DNA of 64,000 bases from Anderseniella sp963787895 (GCA_963787895.1 CAWBEX010000008.1:124001-188000), one strand, 5' to 3'. Shown: positions 34,958 through 44,148, counted from the first letter of the stretch. The notes: generated from the sequence alone by a model not told the origin. Numbers and translations are program-made.

Positions 34958-36844
34958 TCAGCTGTAAACCTGCGCCATGAGCTTCGACAAGCGTTGAGCA
35001 AATCCATTTGCATCTGCGGGTGGCTCGCCCTCCAGAATCGATGCCTGGTCAAGCAACAGGTAGGCGGCATCAGCAATGTCTTCGCCCTTGCCGGCTCGCT
35101 CGGCCAGCTTTGCGATCAACTCATGGTCTGCGTTGACTTCCAGCACCGGCGCCGAAATTTCACTGCGGCCTTCCTGACGCGCCAGGTATTTTTCCAGGGT
35201 GCGATCAAGTCCTTGATCTCCCGCCACGATGCAAACTGGCGAAGAGGTCAGGCGAGTGGACCTTGCAACGTCCTGGACAGCGCTGCCCAGCGCAGTCTTG
35301 AGGGCGGTGATCAATTTCGCGGTAGCAGCATCATCGGTCTTGGGTTTCGTCTTCTTTTCCTCGAGCGGGATAGCATCAAGGTCAGCACCGCCCTGGGTTA
35401 CCGACTGGAACTGCTTGCCGCCGAACCCGAGCGATGTACGCACCCAGAAGGCATCAACCGGATCGGTCAACAGCAGGACTTCCACACCACGCGCCTTGTA
35501 ACCTTCCAGTTGCGGGCTGACTTCTGCCTTTGCTGCATCGTCTCCTGTCAGGTAATAAATAGCAGCCTGCTTGTCCTTCATCCTTGATACATAGTCGGCA
35601 AGAACAACGTTCTGCTTGCCCTCGCTTGCAGTAGACCGGAAGCGGCAAATCTCATAGAGCTCGTCGCGCCGCTCCATGTCCTCATAAAGCCCTTCCTTTA
35701 TGACCGGACCAAATGCCAGCCAGATCTTTTCATAAATCTCCGGCTGCTTGTCGGCGCACTTCTTCAGCTCATTCAGCACACGCTTGGTTACCGCATTTCG
35801 GATTGCGGCCACCGTCGGATTGTTTTGCAGCATCTCACGCGAAACGTTGAGCGGCATGTCCTCGCTGTCGATGACACCCCGAACAAATCGCAAATAGGAA
35901 GGCAGCATCGCCGCTTCATCAGTGATGAACACTCGGCGCACATAAAGCTTCTGCTTTCCCATGCGCTCCGGATCAAACAGATCAAAAGGCTTTTCACCCG
36001 GCACATACAGCAGCACCGAATACTCGTTGCGCCCTTCTGCCCGGTAATGAATGGTCAGTGCCGGATCACCTATGACACCGGCAACGTGACCGAAAAACTC
36101 ACGGTGCTGCTCGGCCGTCACCTCGGACTTGGCTCTGACCCAGATTGCACTGCCAGAGTTTACCTGTTCATCACCCAGATAAATCGGATAACTGACATGA
36201 TCGGAATAGGTCCGCACAACATACTGCAACCGCATGTCTTCGAGAAATTCTTTGGCATCCTTTCTGAGCTTTAGCCGGATAACGGTGCCGCGCTCAGGCG
36301 CATCGCTGCCTGCATATTTCGAAACCGTGTAGGTGCCGGTACCGTCGGAGCTCCATATATTGACCGCCTTGGACCCCGCCTTGCGCGAGATCACGTCGAC
36401 GTGCTCGGCGACCATGAAAGAGGCATAGAATCCCACGCCGAACTGACCAATGAGATTGACGCCAGTATCGTCCTTGCCGCGTTTCTCTTTGGATCCCTCC
36501 AGTTGCTCCATGAAGGCCTGCGTACCCGAACGCGCAATGGTTCCCAGATTGTCTGACATTTCCTTTGCGTCCATGCCAATGCCGGTGTCAGCGATGGTCA
36601 TGGTGCTGGTCTTTTTATCAACCCCTATGGTGATGCGCAGATCACCTCCGTCAGCCATGAGATTTTCGTTCTTGAGCGTCTCGTATCGCAGCTTGTCACA
36701 TGCGTCAGATGCATTTGAAATCAGCTCTCGCAGAAACACTTCCCGCTCGGAATATACCGAGTGCACCATCATGTGCAGAAGTTTGGTAACTTCAGCCTGA
36801 AACTGTTTTGGCTTTGCGTCCGTGCCAGATGAATTGCTTGCCAT
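34958..36844 (-). CDS. htpG: Molecular chaperone HtpG (Hsp90)
   Basis: This 628-residue Hsp90 has an N-terminal GHKL ATPase domain with ISNASDACDKLRY, IADTGIGMDAKEM and GQFGVGFYASFMV. The middle domain has GVIDSEDMPLNVSREMLQ. A C-terminal dimerisation domain follows. ATG 36844 has GGGGAGG upstream. A good heat-shock sigma-32 type promoter lies about 95 bases upstream, so heat induction is expected. Confidence 0.97.
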   Translation of the reverse strand: MASNSSGTDAKPKQFQAEVTKLLHMMVHSVYSEREVFLRELISNASDACDKLRYETLKNENLMADGGDLRITIGVDKKTSTMTIADTGIGMDAKEMSDNLGTIARSGTQAFMEQLEGSKEKRGKDDTGVNLIGQFGVGFYASFMVAEHVDVISRKAGSKAVNIWSSDGTGTYTVSKYAGSDAPERGTVIRLKLRKDAKEFLEDMRLQYVVRTYSDHVSYPIYLGDEQVNSGSAIWVRAKSEVTAEQHREFFGHVAGVIGDPALTIHYRAEGRNEYSVLLYVPGEKPFDLFDPERMGKQKLYVRRVFITDEAAMLPSYLRFVRGVIDSEDMPLNVSREMLQNNPTVAAIRNAVTKRVLNELKKCADKQPEIYEKIWLAFGPVIKEGLYEDMERRDELYEICRFRSTASEGKQNVVLADYVSRMKDKQAAIYYLTGDDAAKAEVSPQLEGYKARGVEVLLLTDPVDAFWVRTSLGFGGKQFQSVTQGGADLDAIPLEEKKTKPKTDDAATAKLITALKTALGSAVQDVARSTRLTSSPVCIVAGDQGLDRTLEKYLARQEGRSEISAPVLEVNADHELIAKLAERAGKGEDIADAAYLLLDQASILEGEPPADANGFAQRLSKLMAQVYS

Positions 36845-36939
36845 GATCAGAAACTGCCTCCCCTACGACCATGCTTGGAAAGCGCCTGCCAACAGCAACA
36901 GCGGCGACGCATGGTCCGTATGTGATTCGCTACCAGCTG

Positions 36940-36968
36940 ATATTGGGGAAATGTGCCACAAGTTCAAG
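36940..36968 (-). promoter_or_regulatory. Sigma-32 (RpoH) type promoter for htpG
   Basis: On the minus strand the sequence reads CTTGAA (36968-36963), a 14-base spacer, then CCCCAATAT (36948-36940). This is close to the RpoH consensus CTTGAA - 11-16 bases - CCCCATNT. Transcription would begin near 36933, leaving a leader of roughly 90 bases before ATG 36844. Confidence 0.75.
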
Positions 36969-37365
36969 TTGGCAATGCGCAATTGCGGCAAGTATGCCCC
37001 CACAAGAAAACGGCGGACCTTTTCAGGACCGCCGGGTTTTAGTCGCCTTACTGGTGAACTAGCTTTTGATAGCGTTGTTCAACAAATCAAACTTACGAAC
37101 TCACTAACTAAAACAGGTCCGGCTCCAAAATCGCCACGGGGGGCTGGGGGGCTGAGATATCCGAAACGAACAGGAGCCGGACCTTGAGGCAACAAAAACA
37201 TATTGGCCTTTGTTAACGACGATTCTTTGAAGGCATTGTGACCTCAAAGTGGCGACGCATTAACTCTCGTTCATTCGAAACCTGCCGATAGCGGCCTGCG
37301 CTTGACTGTTTTTCAAATCAAAACAAAGATATCCGGGTGAGAAAGCAACAGCACCGGGAGGACTG
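36969..37365. other. Non-coding gap htpG / DUF2794 with structured elements; possible small RNA
   Basis: This 397-base gap has no convincing gene. It holds a hairpin CGGCGG-A-CCT/AGG-A-CCGCCG (37011-37034) flanked by AAAA on one side and GGTTTT on the other, like a bidirectional terminator. It also holds a perfect 12-bp inverted repeat (37116-37127 with 37173-37184) around a 45-base interior rich in G runs. A minus-strand RNA from about 37200 to 37005 would contain both and end at a T run. No known riboswitch or RNA family was recognised. Confidence 0.45.
37116..37184. repeat. Perfect 12-bp inverted repeat upstream of htpG/DUF2794
   Basis: AGGTCCGGCTCC (37116-37127) pairs exactly with GGAGCCGGACCT (37173-37184). 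The 45-base interior carries GGGGGGCTGGGGGGCTGAG on the plus strand, that is two CCCCCC tracts on the minus strand. It is not part of a gene. Confidence 0.9.
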
Positions 37366-37761
37366 ATGAGCGAAGAGCCGCAAATTATTGCACTGGGGGC
37401 ATCCAGTCCGGTTCAGTCCGCAGATATTGAAACACGGCCCAGGCAAACACAGAACGAACATCAGCAGGTAGCATTCAATCGCACTGAACTGGCGACAATT
37501 CTCAACCTTTACGGCAACAAGGTAGCTGCGGGTGAGTGGCGTGACTACGCCATGGACTTCAGTCTGGACCGGGCTGTTTTTGCTGTTTTCCGCCGTACAT
37601 CCGAACAACCACTATACCGGATTGAAAAGAACCCGAAACTGGCTCGCAAGCAAGGTGCCTACGCCGTCATTGCGCATGGCGGGCTGATTCTGCGCCGTGG
37701 CCATGACCTTGCACAGGTGCTGAAGGTTTTGCTGAAAAAGCCCAAGCTGGTGAACGTATGA
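37366..37761 (+). CDS. DUF2794 family protein
   Basis: This 131-residue protein matches the DUF2794 family of alphaproteobacteria: FNRTELATILNLYGNKVAAGEWRDYA, then AVFAVFRRTSEQPLYRIEKNP, then GGLILRRGHDLAQVLKVL. The function is unknown. A strong Shine-Dalgarno GGGAGG precedes ATG 37366. It converges on the Bax-inhibitor-like gene. Confidence 0.88.
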   Translation: MSEEPQIIALGASSPVQSADIETRPRQTQNEHQQVAFNRTELATILNLYGNKVAAGEWRDYAMDFSLDRAVFAVFRRTSEQPLYRIEKNPKLARKQGAYAVIAHGGLILRRGHDLAQVLKVLLKKPKLVNV

Positions 37762-37785
37762 GGCTTTTGCCTGCCTGCAAGCAAA

Positions 37786-37818
37786 GAAAAACCCCGCAGA
37801 GCCAGAAGCGCTACGGGG
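37786..37818 (-). terminator. Intrinsic terminator for the Bax-inhibitor-like gene
   Basis: On the minus strand a stem CCCCG/CGGGG (37818-37814 with 37796-37792), whose loop can pair further, is followed by TTTTTCTTTG. It lies about 28 bases past the stop of the gene ending at 37846. In the plus direction no T run follows. Confidence 0.75.
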
Positions 37819-37845
37819 CTGGTTCTTGAAGCCGGCTGATTTGCG

Positions 37846-38568
37846 CTATTCGCGCATGATGCCGAGAATGTTCAGGATATGGATGAACAGCGTTATGAAG
37901 CTGCCGTACAGCATGAACGCACCAAAGATCGACTTGCTGCGCGCTACTGCGGTACCGTCACCTTCGACATACATTTCCTTGATCTGCTGGGTTTCGTAAG
38001 CTGTGACACCCGCGAACAGCAGGACAACCGCGCATGATACCAGCAAGCTCATCAGCGACGAGCCTACGATAAGGGCATTCACCACCATGGCAATGATCAG
38101 ACCAATGGAGGCAATCATGAAGAACGTGCCAAGGCCCGAGAGGCTTTTCTTGGTGACGTACCCGAACAGGCTCGTTGCACCGAACGTGGCAGCCGCAATT
38201 GCAAATGCGCGAACTACCATGCCAGGATCAACGCCCATATAGTAACCGACCATCGGCGCGATACCGAAGCCCCAAAGAGTACAGTAGCCCCAGAACGCAC
38301 CATGTGCAGCTGCTGCACTGTTGGAAAAGATCATCCGCGGTGCAAGAAAGCCCATTCCGAGGATGCCGATAAAGAACACCCACCTCATCGACATTGCCAA
38401 TTGCAGCAGCGCGGGTGTTGAAGCAACGAACAATGTGATGATGGCTGTAGCCGCCACGCCAAGGGCCATATAATTGTATACGCCCAGCATGTAGGACCGC
38501 AGGCCTGCGTCAATCTCTTGCGCCCGCGTGCCTGCGGGGGCCTGCGATTGGTATTTAAGGTCTGCCAT
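37846..38568 (-). CDS. Bax inhibitor-1/YccA family membrane protein
   Basis: This 240-residue protein has seven transmembrane segments. The start is ATG 38568 with GAGGGA upstream; 13 more codons upstream are open but unconvincing. Family signatures include RSYMLGVYNYMALGVAATA at the N-terminus, and in the last third TAYETQQIKEMYVEGD with the conserved acidic residues, then GAFMLYGSFITLFIHILNILG. BI-1 proteins are putative pH-sensitive calcium leak channels. A terminator follows. Confidence 0.92.
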   Translation of the reverse strand: MADLKYQSQAPAGTRAQEIDAGLRSYMLGVYNYMALGVAATAIITLFVASTPALLQLAMSMRWVFFIGILGMGFLAPRMIFSNSAAAAHGAFWGYCTLWGFGIAPMVGYYMGVDPGMVVRAFAIAAATFGATSLFGYVTKKSLSGLGTFFMIASIGLIIAMVVNALIVGSSLMSLLVSCAVVLLFAGVTAYETQQIKEMYVEGDGTAVARSKSIFGAFMLYGSFITLFIHILNILGIMRE

Positions 38569-38672
38569 TTCGAACTCCCTCGGAGAATGGATTGATACGA
38601 ATGTCAATATGGTAACAAACTACAAGTCTGACAAGGTTTGTCAGAATTAAGTGTTGGTAATTTACCTTTGTT

Positions 38673-38963
38673 CTAACTCGCGCATTTGTCCATGAACCGT
38701 GCCAATCTGATGTCCAGATCAGTAATCCCGCCGGCGTCATGGGTAGTAAGTGTCACCTGCACTGTCTTGTACACATTACACCATTCCGGGTGGTGGTCCA
38801 CCTTCTCTGCCTGCATGGCTACCCGGCTCATCCAGCCGAAAGCCTGATTGAAATTGCTGAATGTAAACGTCTTGGAGATCGCGTCACGCCCATCCACCTC
38901 ACTCCATTCATTCAACTCGTGCAGCGCCTGCACTCGCGCAGGGCCTTGAAGTTTTTCCGCCAT
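38673..38963 (-). CDS. phhB: Pterin-4a-carbinolamine dehydratase
   Basis: This 96-residue protein has the PCD/DCoH motif EKVDHHPEWCNVYKTVQVTLTTHD, whose two adjacent histidines are catalytic, and FNQAFGWMSRVA. It dehydrates 4a-hydroxytetrahydrobiopterin formed by aromatic amino acid hydroxylases. No hydroxylase gene is in the window, so its partner is elsewhere or the protein has another role. AAAGGGA lies upstream of ATG 38963. Confidence 0.93.
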   Translation of the reverse strand: MAEKLQGPARVQALHELNEWSEVDGRDAISKTFTFSNFNQAFGWMSRVAMQAEKVDHHPEWCNVYKTVQVTLTTHDAGGITDLDIRLARFMDKCAS

Positions 38964-39009
38964 TGCTGATGATCCCTTTCATGCAAACCCTTCGACAGTC
39001 ATATAACAC

Positions 39010-39483
39010 ATGAAACCCATCTTGCTCGTATGCCTGGGCAACATTTGCCGCTCGCCCATGGCCGAAGGTGTGCTGCGCGCAAGGCTTGACGATGCGGGGC
39101 TGCAAGACATAGGCACCGACAGCGCCGGTACAAGCGGCTGGCATGCCGGCGGACCACCAGATCCGAGAGCCGTCAAGGCCGCCCTAATGCGCGATATCGA
39201 CATCTCCCGCCAGATCGCCCGGCAGGTTGCGCCGGAGGACTTTGACAATTTCTCCATCATTGCTGCCATGGATCAGGCAAATTACGCCCGCCTGCGCGAA
39301 ATTCAGCCCGATGGCTCCAGCGCGCGCGTGCACCTTTTCATGGAGTTTGCCCGCGAGCTGCCGGTGCGCGAGGTGCCAGACCCCTACTATGGCGGTGAAG
39401 AAGGTTTTGACCACGCGCTGGACCTGATCGAGCAGGCAGCTCAGGGTCTGGCGATGTATGTCGCAGCACGCGTCAGGTCATAA
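39010..39483 (+). CDS. Low-molecular-weight protein-tyrosine phosphatase
   Basis: This 157-residue phosphatase has the P-loop CLGNICRS (Cys8 to Arg14, C-X5-R) at the N-terminus. It also has the general-acid loop DPYYGGEEGF near the C-terminus. It hydrolyses phosphotyrosine or small phosphoesters in the cytoplasm. Its 3' end overlaps the convergent thpR gene by 43 bases. Confidence 0.93.
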   Translation: MKPILLVCLGNICRSPMAEGVLRARLDDAGLQDIGTDSAGTSGWHAGGPPDPRAVKAALMRDIDISRQIARQVAPEDFDNFSIIAAMDQANYARLREIQPDGSSARVHLFMEFARELPVREVPDPYYGGEEGFDHALDLIEQAAQGLAMYVAARVRS

Positions 39484-40004
39484 AACTCTTCCCGCCCATA
39501 AGGCCCGCCACCACGCGATGATCGCGCCGAGAACAGCACAAACTGATCAACTGCAAACTCACGTGATCGATAGAGATTGTGAGCACTCGCATAGGCCTGC
39601 GCCTGCGAAACATTGGCGCCACGCAGCCTGGCCAAGGTTACATGAGGCGTGAACTTGCGCCCTTCGGGAGGAAAGCCAAGCGATTGGCAGACCCGTTCAT
39701 GCATCGAATGCAAGCGGCGCAGTTGCGTATTTTCAACAACTTTTACAATTAGCGAATGCGGTTTCCTGGTGCCAAAGATTCCCACCCCCGAAAGACTGAG
39801 ACTGAACTCTGGCATTGTCACCACACGTTGAAGCTCCATGGTGAGTTCCTGGGCAATTCGCTCCGGCATATCTCCGGCAAACCGTAGCGTGATGTGAAAG
39901 CTTTCAGGTGCAATCCAGTTGGCCCCTTCGATGCCGCCTTGCATGATCGCAAGGTCCCCGGTGACATCTGCAGGCAGCTCAAGCCCGGTGAACAGCCTTG
40001 GCAT
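39441..40004 (-). CDS. thpR: RNA 2',3'-cyclic phosphodiesterase
   Basis: This 187-residue 2H-phosphoesterase has both HxT motifs: FHITLRFAGD and FTPHVTLARLRG. The N-terminus MPRLFTGLELP is typical. ATG 40004 has GGAGG upstream at good spacing; the frame is open further upstream. It hydrolyses 2',3'-cyclic phosphate RNA ends. It overlaps the phosphatase gene tail to tail. Confidence 0.92.
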   Translation of the reverse strand: MPRLFTGLELPADVTGDLAIMQGGIEGANWIAPESFHITLRFAGDMPERIAQELTMELQRVVTMPEFSLSLSGVGIFGTRKPHSLIVKVVENTQLRRLHSMHERVCQSLGFPPEGRKFTPHVTLARLRGANVSQAQAYASAHNLYRSREFAVDQFVLFSARSSRGGGPYGREEFYDLTRAATYIARP

Positions 40005-40084
40005 TGTGGGTTCCTCCGTGCGCCACTCGTCCAATCAGGCATTACATCATGAACACGAAAGTCGCTGGATGTGACATTCACAAA

Positions 40085-40726
40085 TCATTGTGAAAGTTTC
40101 TTGATTACCCCCGCAACCACAGGTGCCAACTGCTCCACAATAACCGTCGTTCCCGCTGCATTCGGATGCATGCCATCTGCCTGGTTCAACTCGGCAACGG
40201 ACGCCACCCCGTTCAGAAAAAACGGATAAAGCGGCACCGAGTGTTTTTCGGCAAGCGCCGGATATATGGCATTAAACTCGGCTTCGTAGTCGCGCCCCAT
40301 ATTTGGCGGCGCCAGCATGCCAGCGAGCAGGACCGGTATGCCGCGTTGCTTGAGCCGCAAGAGCATTGCATCCAGGTTGAGGCGGGTTTCCGCAGGTGAT
40401 ATGCCTCTCAGCGCATCATTGGCACCAAGCTCTAAAACCACCAGTCCGGTGCCATCGGGGATCGACCAATCAATTCTTTGCAGCCCGGCCTTTGTAGTGT
40501 CACCGGACACACCGGCATTTGCCACCACTGCCTGCAACCCCAATTCTCGCAACCTTGCTTCAAGCCGGGTCGTGAAGGCGTCTTCCGGCGGCAGGCCGTA
40601 CCCCGCCGTCAGGCTGTCGCCGAATGCAACAATGGAAACGGATTTGGCCTGTTGAGCCGTCACCATGGACGGCACGAGCATGGCAGCCATGATCAGACCA
40701 AGCCTGCGGCGGGAAACAAACTTCAT
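40085..40726 (-). CDS. GDSL-type arylesterase/lysophospholipase (TesA-like)
   Basis: This 213-residue exported SGNH hydrolase has a signal peptide (residues 1-25, ending MVTAQQA). Block I is VAFGDSLTAGYGL with the nucleophilic Ser, the Gly block is NAGVSGDTT, block III is ELGANDALRG with the oxyanion Asn, and block V is DGMHPNAAG with the catalytic Asp and His. It is divergent from the ABC transporter genes across about 107 bases. This arrangement, tesA opposite ybbA-ybbP, is common in proteobacteria. Confidence 0.92.
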   Translation of the reverse strand: MKFVSRRRLGLIMAAMLVPSMVTAQQAKSVSIVAFGDSLTAGYGLPPEDAFTTRLEARLRELGLQAVVANAGVSGDTTKAGLQRIDWSIPDGTGLVVLELGANDALRGISPAETRLNLDAMLLRLKQRGIPVLLAGMLAPPNMGRDYEAEFNAIYPALAEKHSVPLYPFFLNGVASVAELNQADGMHPNAAGTTVIVEQLAPVVAGVIKKLSQ

Positions 40727-40833
40727 TATTGCACCGGATTTTCCTGCTTCACTGCGTTATGTACAGACATAGAAATGCAGGTACCCCATCACAAGGGCTA
40801 GTCTGAATCAATCAACCCGCCGTAAACAGGGCC

Positions 40834-41565
40834 ATGGACGCAATTTCGAAGCAAAGTACGATTGGTATATCAACGCACCCGGCGGTAGAGCTTTCGCAGC
40901 TCACCGTTACACTGGGCACGCGCGCCGGCCCGGTTGAAATTCTCAAGGGGATCGACTTGAACGTCGCCAGCGGCGAAGCGGTATCCGTGGTTGGTCCGTC
41001 CGGTTCCGGCAAGACAACCCTGCTCATGGTGATAGCTGGCCTTGAAGCCGCAACCGCCGGCAGTGTGGTGATTGCCGGGCATTCTCTGCCAGGCATGAGC
41101 GAAGACGACCTCGCGGTGTTCCGGCGCGACCAGATCGGCATAGTGTTTCAGTCGTTTCATCTCATACCGGCAATGACAGCGCTGGAGAACGTGGCCGTAC
41201 CGTTGGAGTTGCGAGGCAGCGATGATGCGTTTGGCAATGCGCAGCAGCAGCTGGAGCGTGTCGGCCTTGGTCATCGCCTGACCCACTATCCGGGGCAATT
41301 GTCTGGTGGCGAACAACAACGTGTTGCTATTGCCCGGGCACTGGCTGGCGGTGCAAAAATCATTCTCGCTGACGAACCCACCGGCAACCTGGACCAGGAA
41401 ACCGGTCAGACCATCATGGATTTGCTATTCGAATTGCAGGCAACCGGCGAAACCACGCTCCTGCTGGTAACGCACGACCTTGAGCTGGCAAGACGTTGCT
41501 CGCGCATTGTCGAAATCCGCGATGGCCAGATCCACTCGGACAAGACAAACAAGTCCGGCTCATGA
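40834..41565 (+). CDS. ABC transporter ATP-binding protein (YbbA/LolD type)
   Basis: This 243-residue ATPase of the MacB/LolD group has Walker A GPSGSGKTTL, a Q-loop region VFQSFHLIPAMTALENV, signature LSGGEQQRVAIARAL and Walker B IILADEPTGNLD. The end overlaps the permease start by four bases (ATGA). Together they form a two-gene exporter or mechanotransmission system; the cargo is unknown. Confidence 0.94.
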   Translation: MDAISKQSTIGISTHPAVELSQLTVTLGTRAGPVEILKGIDLNVASGEAVSVVGPSGSGKTTLLMVIAGLEAATAGSVVIAGHSLPGMSEDDLAVFRRDQIGIVFQSFHLIPAMTALENVAVPLELRGSDDAFGNAQQQLERVGLGHRLTHYPGQLSGGEQQRVAIARALAGGAKIILADEPTGNLDQETGQTIMDLLFELQATGETTLLLVTHDLELARRCSRIVEIRDGQIHSDKTNKSGS

Positions 41566-44093
41566 TGAAACATCATGCAACAGCCTTCCGATTTGCCATT
41601 CGCGAGCTGCGCTCCGGCCTGCAGGGTTTCCGCATATTCCTTGCCTGCCTCATCCTCGGCGTCAGCGCTATCGCCATTGTTGGCGCACTGTCAGCAGCTC
41701 TAAATCGCGGCATCGCCAATGAGGGCCGCGCCCTGATGGGTGGCGACCTGGAGTTCTCAACCTACTATGACAACCCAGACGCTGCCCAGCGTGCGCTAAT
41801 CGAAGGAGCAGGCCGGGTCAGCAAGGTAGCAACGCTGCGCGCCATGGCCGCCGTACCGCAGGCAACATCCGCGCTGGTGGAGGTCAAAGTAGTTGACGGC
41901 GCCTATCCCTTGTACGGCGAGTTCAAACTGAACCCGCCGATTCCGCTGGCAGACGCACTCAGGAAAAATGCTGACGCCAGACCGGGCACGGTAGTCGAGG
42001 ACACGCTGCTCTCCCGCCTCAAGCTGAAGATCGGCGATACGGTTCGTCTCGGCACGGCCGAGCTGGTCATCAACGCTACAATCGTACGGGAACCGGACCG
42101 CATTTCCGACGGGTTCGTGCTAGGCCCCCGGCTCATGCTGTCAGCAGAAACCCTGGACAAAACCGGTTTGGTCCGTCCCGGCAGCCTGATCAACTGGCGC
42201 TACCGGGTCGCCCTGCCGCCACCGGCCAGCGACGCGAATGTCAAATCCGTTGTCAAAAGGGCAGAGTTGGTACTTCAGGACAAGGGCTGGAAAGTACGGT
42301 CACGCGAAAACGCGGCTCCAGGCGTGCGCCGTTTCATCGACCGCTTGACTTTCTTTCTGTCGCTGGTCGGTCTTACATCACTCATTGTCGGTGGTGTTGG
42401 CGTCGCAAATGCGGTCAGGGTGTTTCTGGAACGGCGCGTGAAGAACATTGCCACACTCAAGTGTTTGGGTGCACCGGAACGCACAATCTTCTGGACCTAT
42501 TTCATCGAAGTGCTTCTCGTGGCTACCTTCGGCATTTTCATTGGCGCGCTGGCTGGTCTTGCCACTCCGGCACTGGCAGGCGCGCTGCTGTCCGGCATAT
42601 TGCCGGTGCCGGTATCCATCGGCATCGAACCATGGCCGGTCATTCGAGCTGTAATGTTCGGATATCTCATCGTGCTGGCATTCTCCATCTGGCCATTGGC
42701 ACGGGCAGGCCGCATTCCCCCAAGTGCCCTGTTCCGCGACATGATCCACCATCGAACTGCTTGGCCGAAGTGGCCATATTGGGTGGCGATCGCCCTGGCG
42801 CTCGCAGGCATCTTCGCGCTCACGCGGAACGCCTTCCCGGATCCACGCATCACCAATGGTTACGCTCTTGGAATCATCGCAAGTTTCGCAATCTTGACAA
42901 TCATGGCGCGCGCACTGATGTGGTTCGCCGCCAATGTCCGGAAACCAAAATCAGCCGTCATGCGCCTGGCAATTGCCAATTTGCATCGCCCTGGTAACCC
43001 CACCCCATCTGTGGTGCTGTCTCTTGGCTTGGGGCTGACCTTGTTCGTGACATTGTCGCTGATTGACAGCAATGTTTCCAAAGAGCTGCGTGACAACCTG
43101 CCGGACAAGGCTCCCAGCTTCTTCTTTCTCGATGTTGCATCTTCCGAAGCAGACAGTTTCAGCTCTGCCTTGAAAACCGCCGGAGCTACTGACGTTAGCC
43201 GCGCGCCCATGCTGCGTGGCCGCATTGTCAAAGTGAACGACATTCCGGCCGACAAGGTTGAGGTTTCGCCCGATGCGGCCTGGGCCTTGCGCGGAGACCG
43301 CGGGGTGACCTATTCGCCAACCGCTCCCCAGGGTGGTCTTTTGACGCAGGGCAAATGGTGGCCGCAAGATTATACCGGAAATCCATTGGTGTCATTCTCG
43401 GCCGACATTGCCGAGGGTCTCAGCATGAAGCTGGGGGACACTGTGACCGTAAACGTGCTGGGTCGCGAAATAACCGCAGAGGTCGCAAATTTCCGTGCAG
43501 TTGACTGGCGGTCTCTACAGATAAATTTTGTAATGGTGTTTTCACCAAACACCTTTGCCGGTGCCCCGCACATGTTTGTCATCACCGCTCAGGCGGAACC
43601 CACAGATGAACTGGACATCCTGAAAGCGATTTCGCAACCCTTTCCCACGGTGACCTCTGTCCGTGTCCGCGACGCACTTGATGCCATCAACTCCCTGATG
43701 GGGAAACTGGTTACCGCAATCCGCGGGGCAAATGCTGTGACATTGCTGGCTGGCATACTGGTTCTGGGTGGCGCACTGGCTACGGGCTTGTCGAGCCGAA
43801 TCTACGATGCTGTTATCCTGAAAACCTACGGCGCCACGAGATCTCAGCTGGTTCGCGCACTCGTCCTGGAGTTCGGCTTGCTTGGTCTGGCAACTGCCGC
43901 ATTCGCAGTCCTGGCCGGCAGCCTCAGCGCGTGGGCAGTTATTACCCAGGTACTTGGAATAGAATGGCAGTTCTCCGCTACAGTTGCCTTCACTACCGCA
44001 CTTGCCGCCATGGTCATTACCGTCGGTGCAGGGTTAATGACGACCTGGGTAGCTTTGAAGACCAGTCCAGCCCGTATTCTTCGGGTAGACTGA
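41562..44093 (+). CDS. ABC transporter permease (YbbP type, FtsX-like domains)
   Basis: This is a protein of about 843 residues from ATG 41562 (ATG 41565 is adjacent). It has one transmembrane segment near the N-terminus (IFLACLILGVSAIAIVGALS) followed by a large periplasmic domain. Four central segments include TSLIVGGVGVANAVRVFLERR, a second periplasmic domain follows, and the last FtsX block is LLAGILVLGGALATGLSSR. Two FtsX-like units in one chain are typical of YbbP. The ATG overlaps the ATPase stop. Confidence 0.93.
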   Translation: MMKHHATAFRFAIRELRSGLQGFRIFLACLILGVSAIAIVGALSAALNRGIANEGRALMGGDLEFSTYYDNPDAAQRALIEGAGRVSKVATLRAMAAVPQATSALVEVKVVDGAYPLYGEFKLNPPIPLADALRKNADARPGTVVEDTLLSRLKLKIGDTVRLGTAELVINATIVREPDRISDGFVLGPRLMLSAETLDKTGLVRPGSLINWRYRVALPPPASDANVKSVVKRAELVLQDKGWKVRSRENAAPGVRRFIDRLTFFLSLVGLTSLIVGGVGVANAVRVFLERRVKNIATLKCLGAPERTIFWTYFIEVLLVATFGIFIGALAGLATPALAGALLSGILPVPVSIGIEPWPVIRAVMFGYLIVLAFSIWPLARAGRIPPSALFRDMIHHRTAWPKWPYWVAIALALAGIFALTRNAFPDPRITNGYALGIIASFAILTIMARALMWFAANVRKPKSAVMRLAIANLHRPGNPTPSVVLSLGLGLTLFVTLSLIDSNVSKELRDNLPDKAPSFFFLDVASSEADSFSSALKTAGATDVSRAPMLRGRIVKVNDIPADKVEVSPDAAWALRGDRGVTYSPTAPQGGLLTQGKWWPQDYTGNPLVSFSADIAEGLSMKLGDTVTVNVLGREITAEVANFRAVDWRSLQINFVMVFSPNTFAGAPHMFVITAQAEPTDELDILKAISQPFPTVTSVRVRDALDAINSLMGKLVTAIRGANAVTLLAGILVLGGALATGLSSRIYDAVILKTYGATRSQLVRALVLEFGLLGLATAAFAVLAGSLSAWAVITQVLGIEWQFSATVAFTTALAAMVITVGAGLMTTWVALKTSPARILRVD

Positions 44094-44148
44094 TACTGTA
44101 TCTGTAGCCTAAGGTTGGCGCATCCGATGAAGGGGATGAAGCGGCCTG

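Noticed and set aside
36822..37187. 121-codon plus-strand open frame upstream of DUF2794
   Set aside because: It spans the htpG start, the RpoH promoter and both hairpins, has no ribosome-binding site and no recognisable sequence.
37130..37200. TPP riboswitch-like GCTGAGA segment inside the inverted repeat
   Set aside because: The other conserved TPP blocks are absent and the downstream gene is not a thiamine gene.
37207..37251. tmRNA-like tag (reading VNDDSLKAL then stop) near the DUF2794 leader
   Set aside because: The peptide does not end in the usual Ala-Ala, and no tRNA-like domain or pseudoknots could be found around it.
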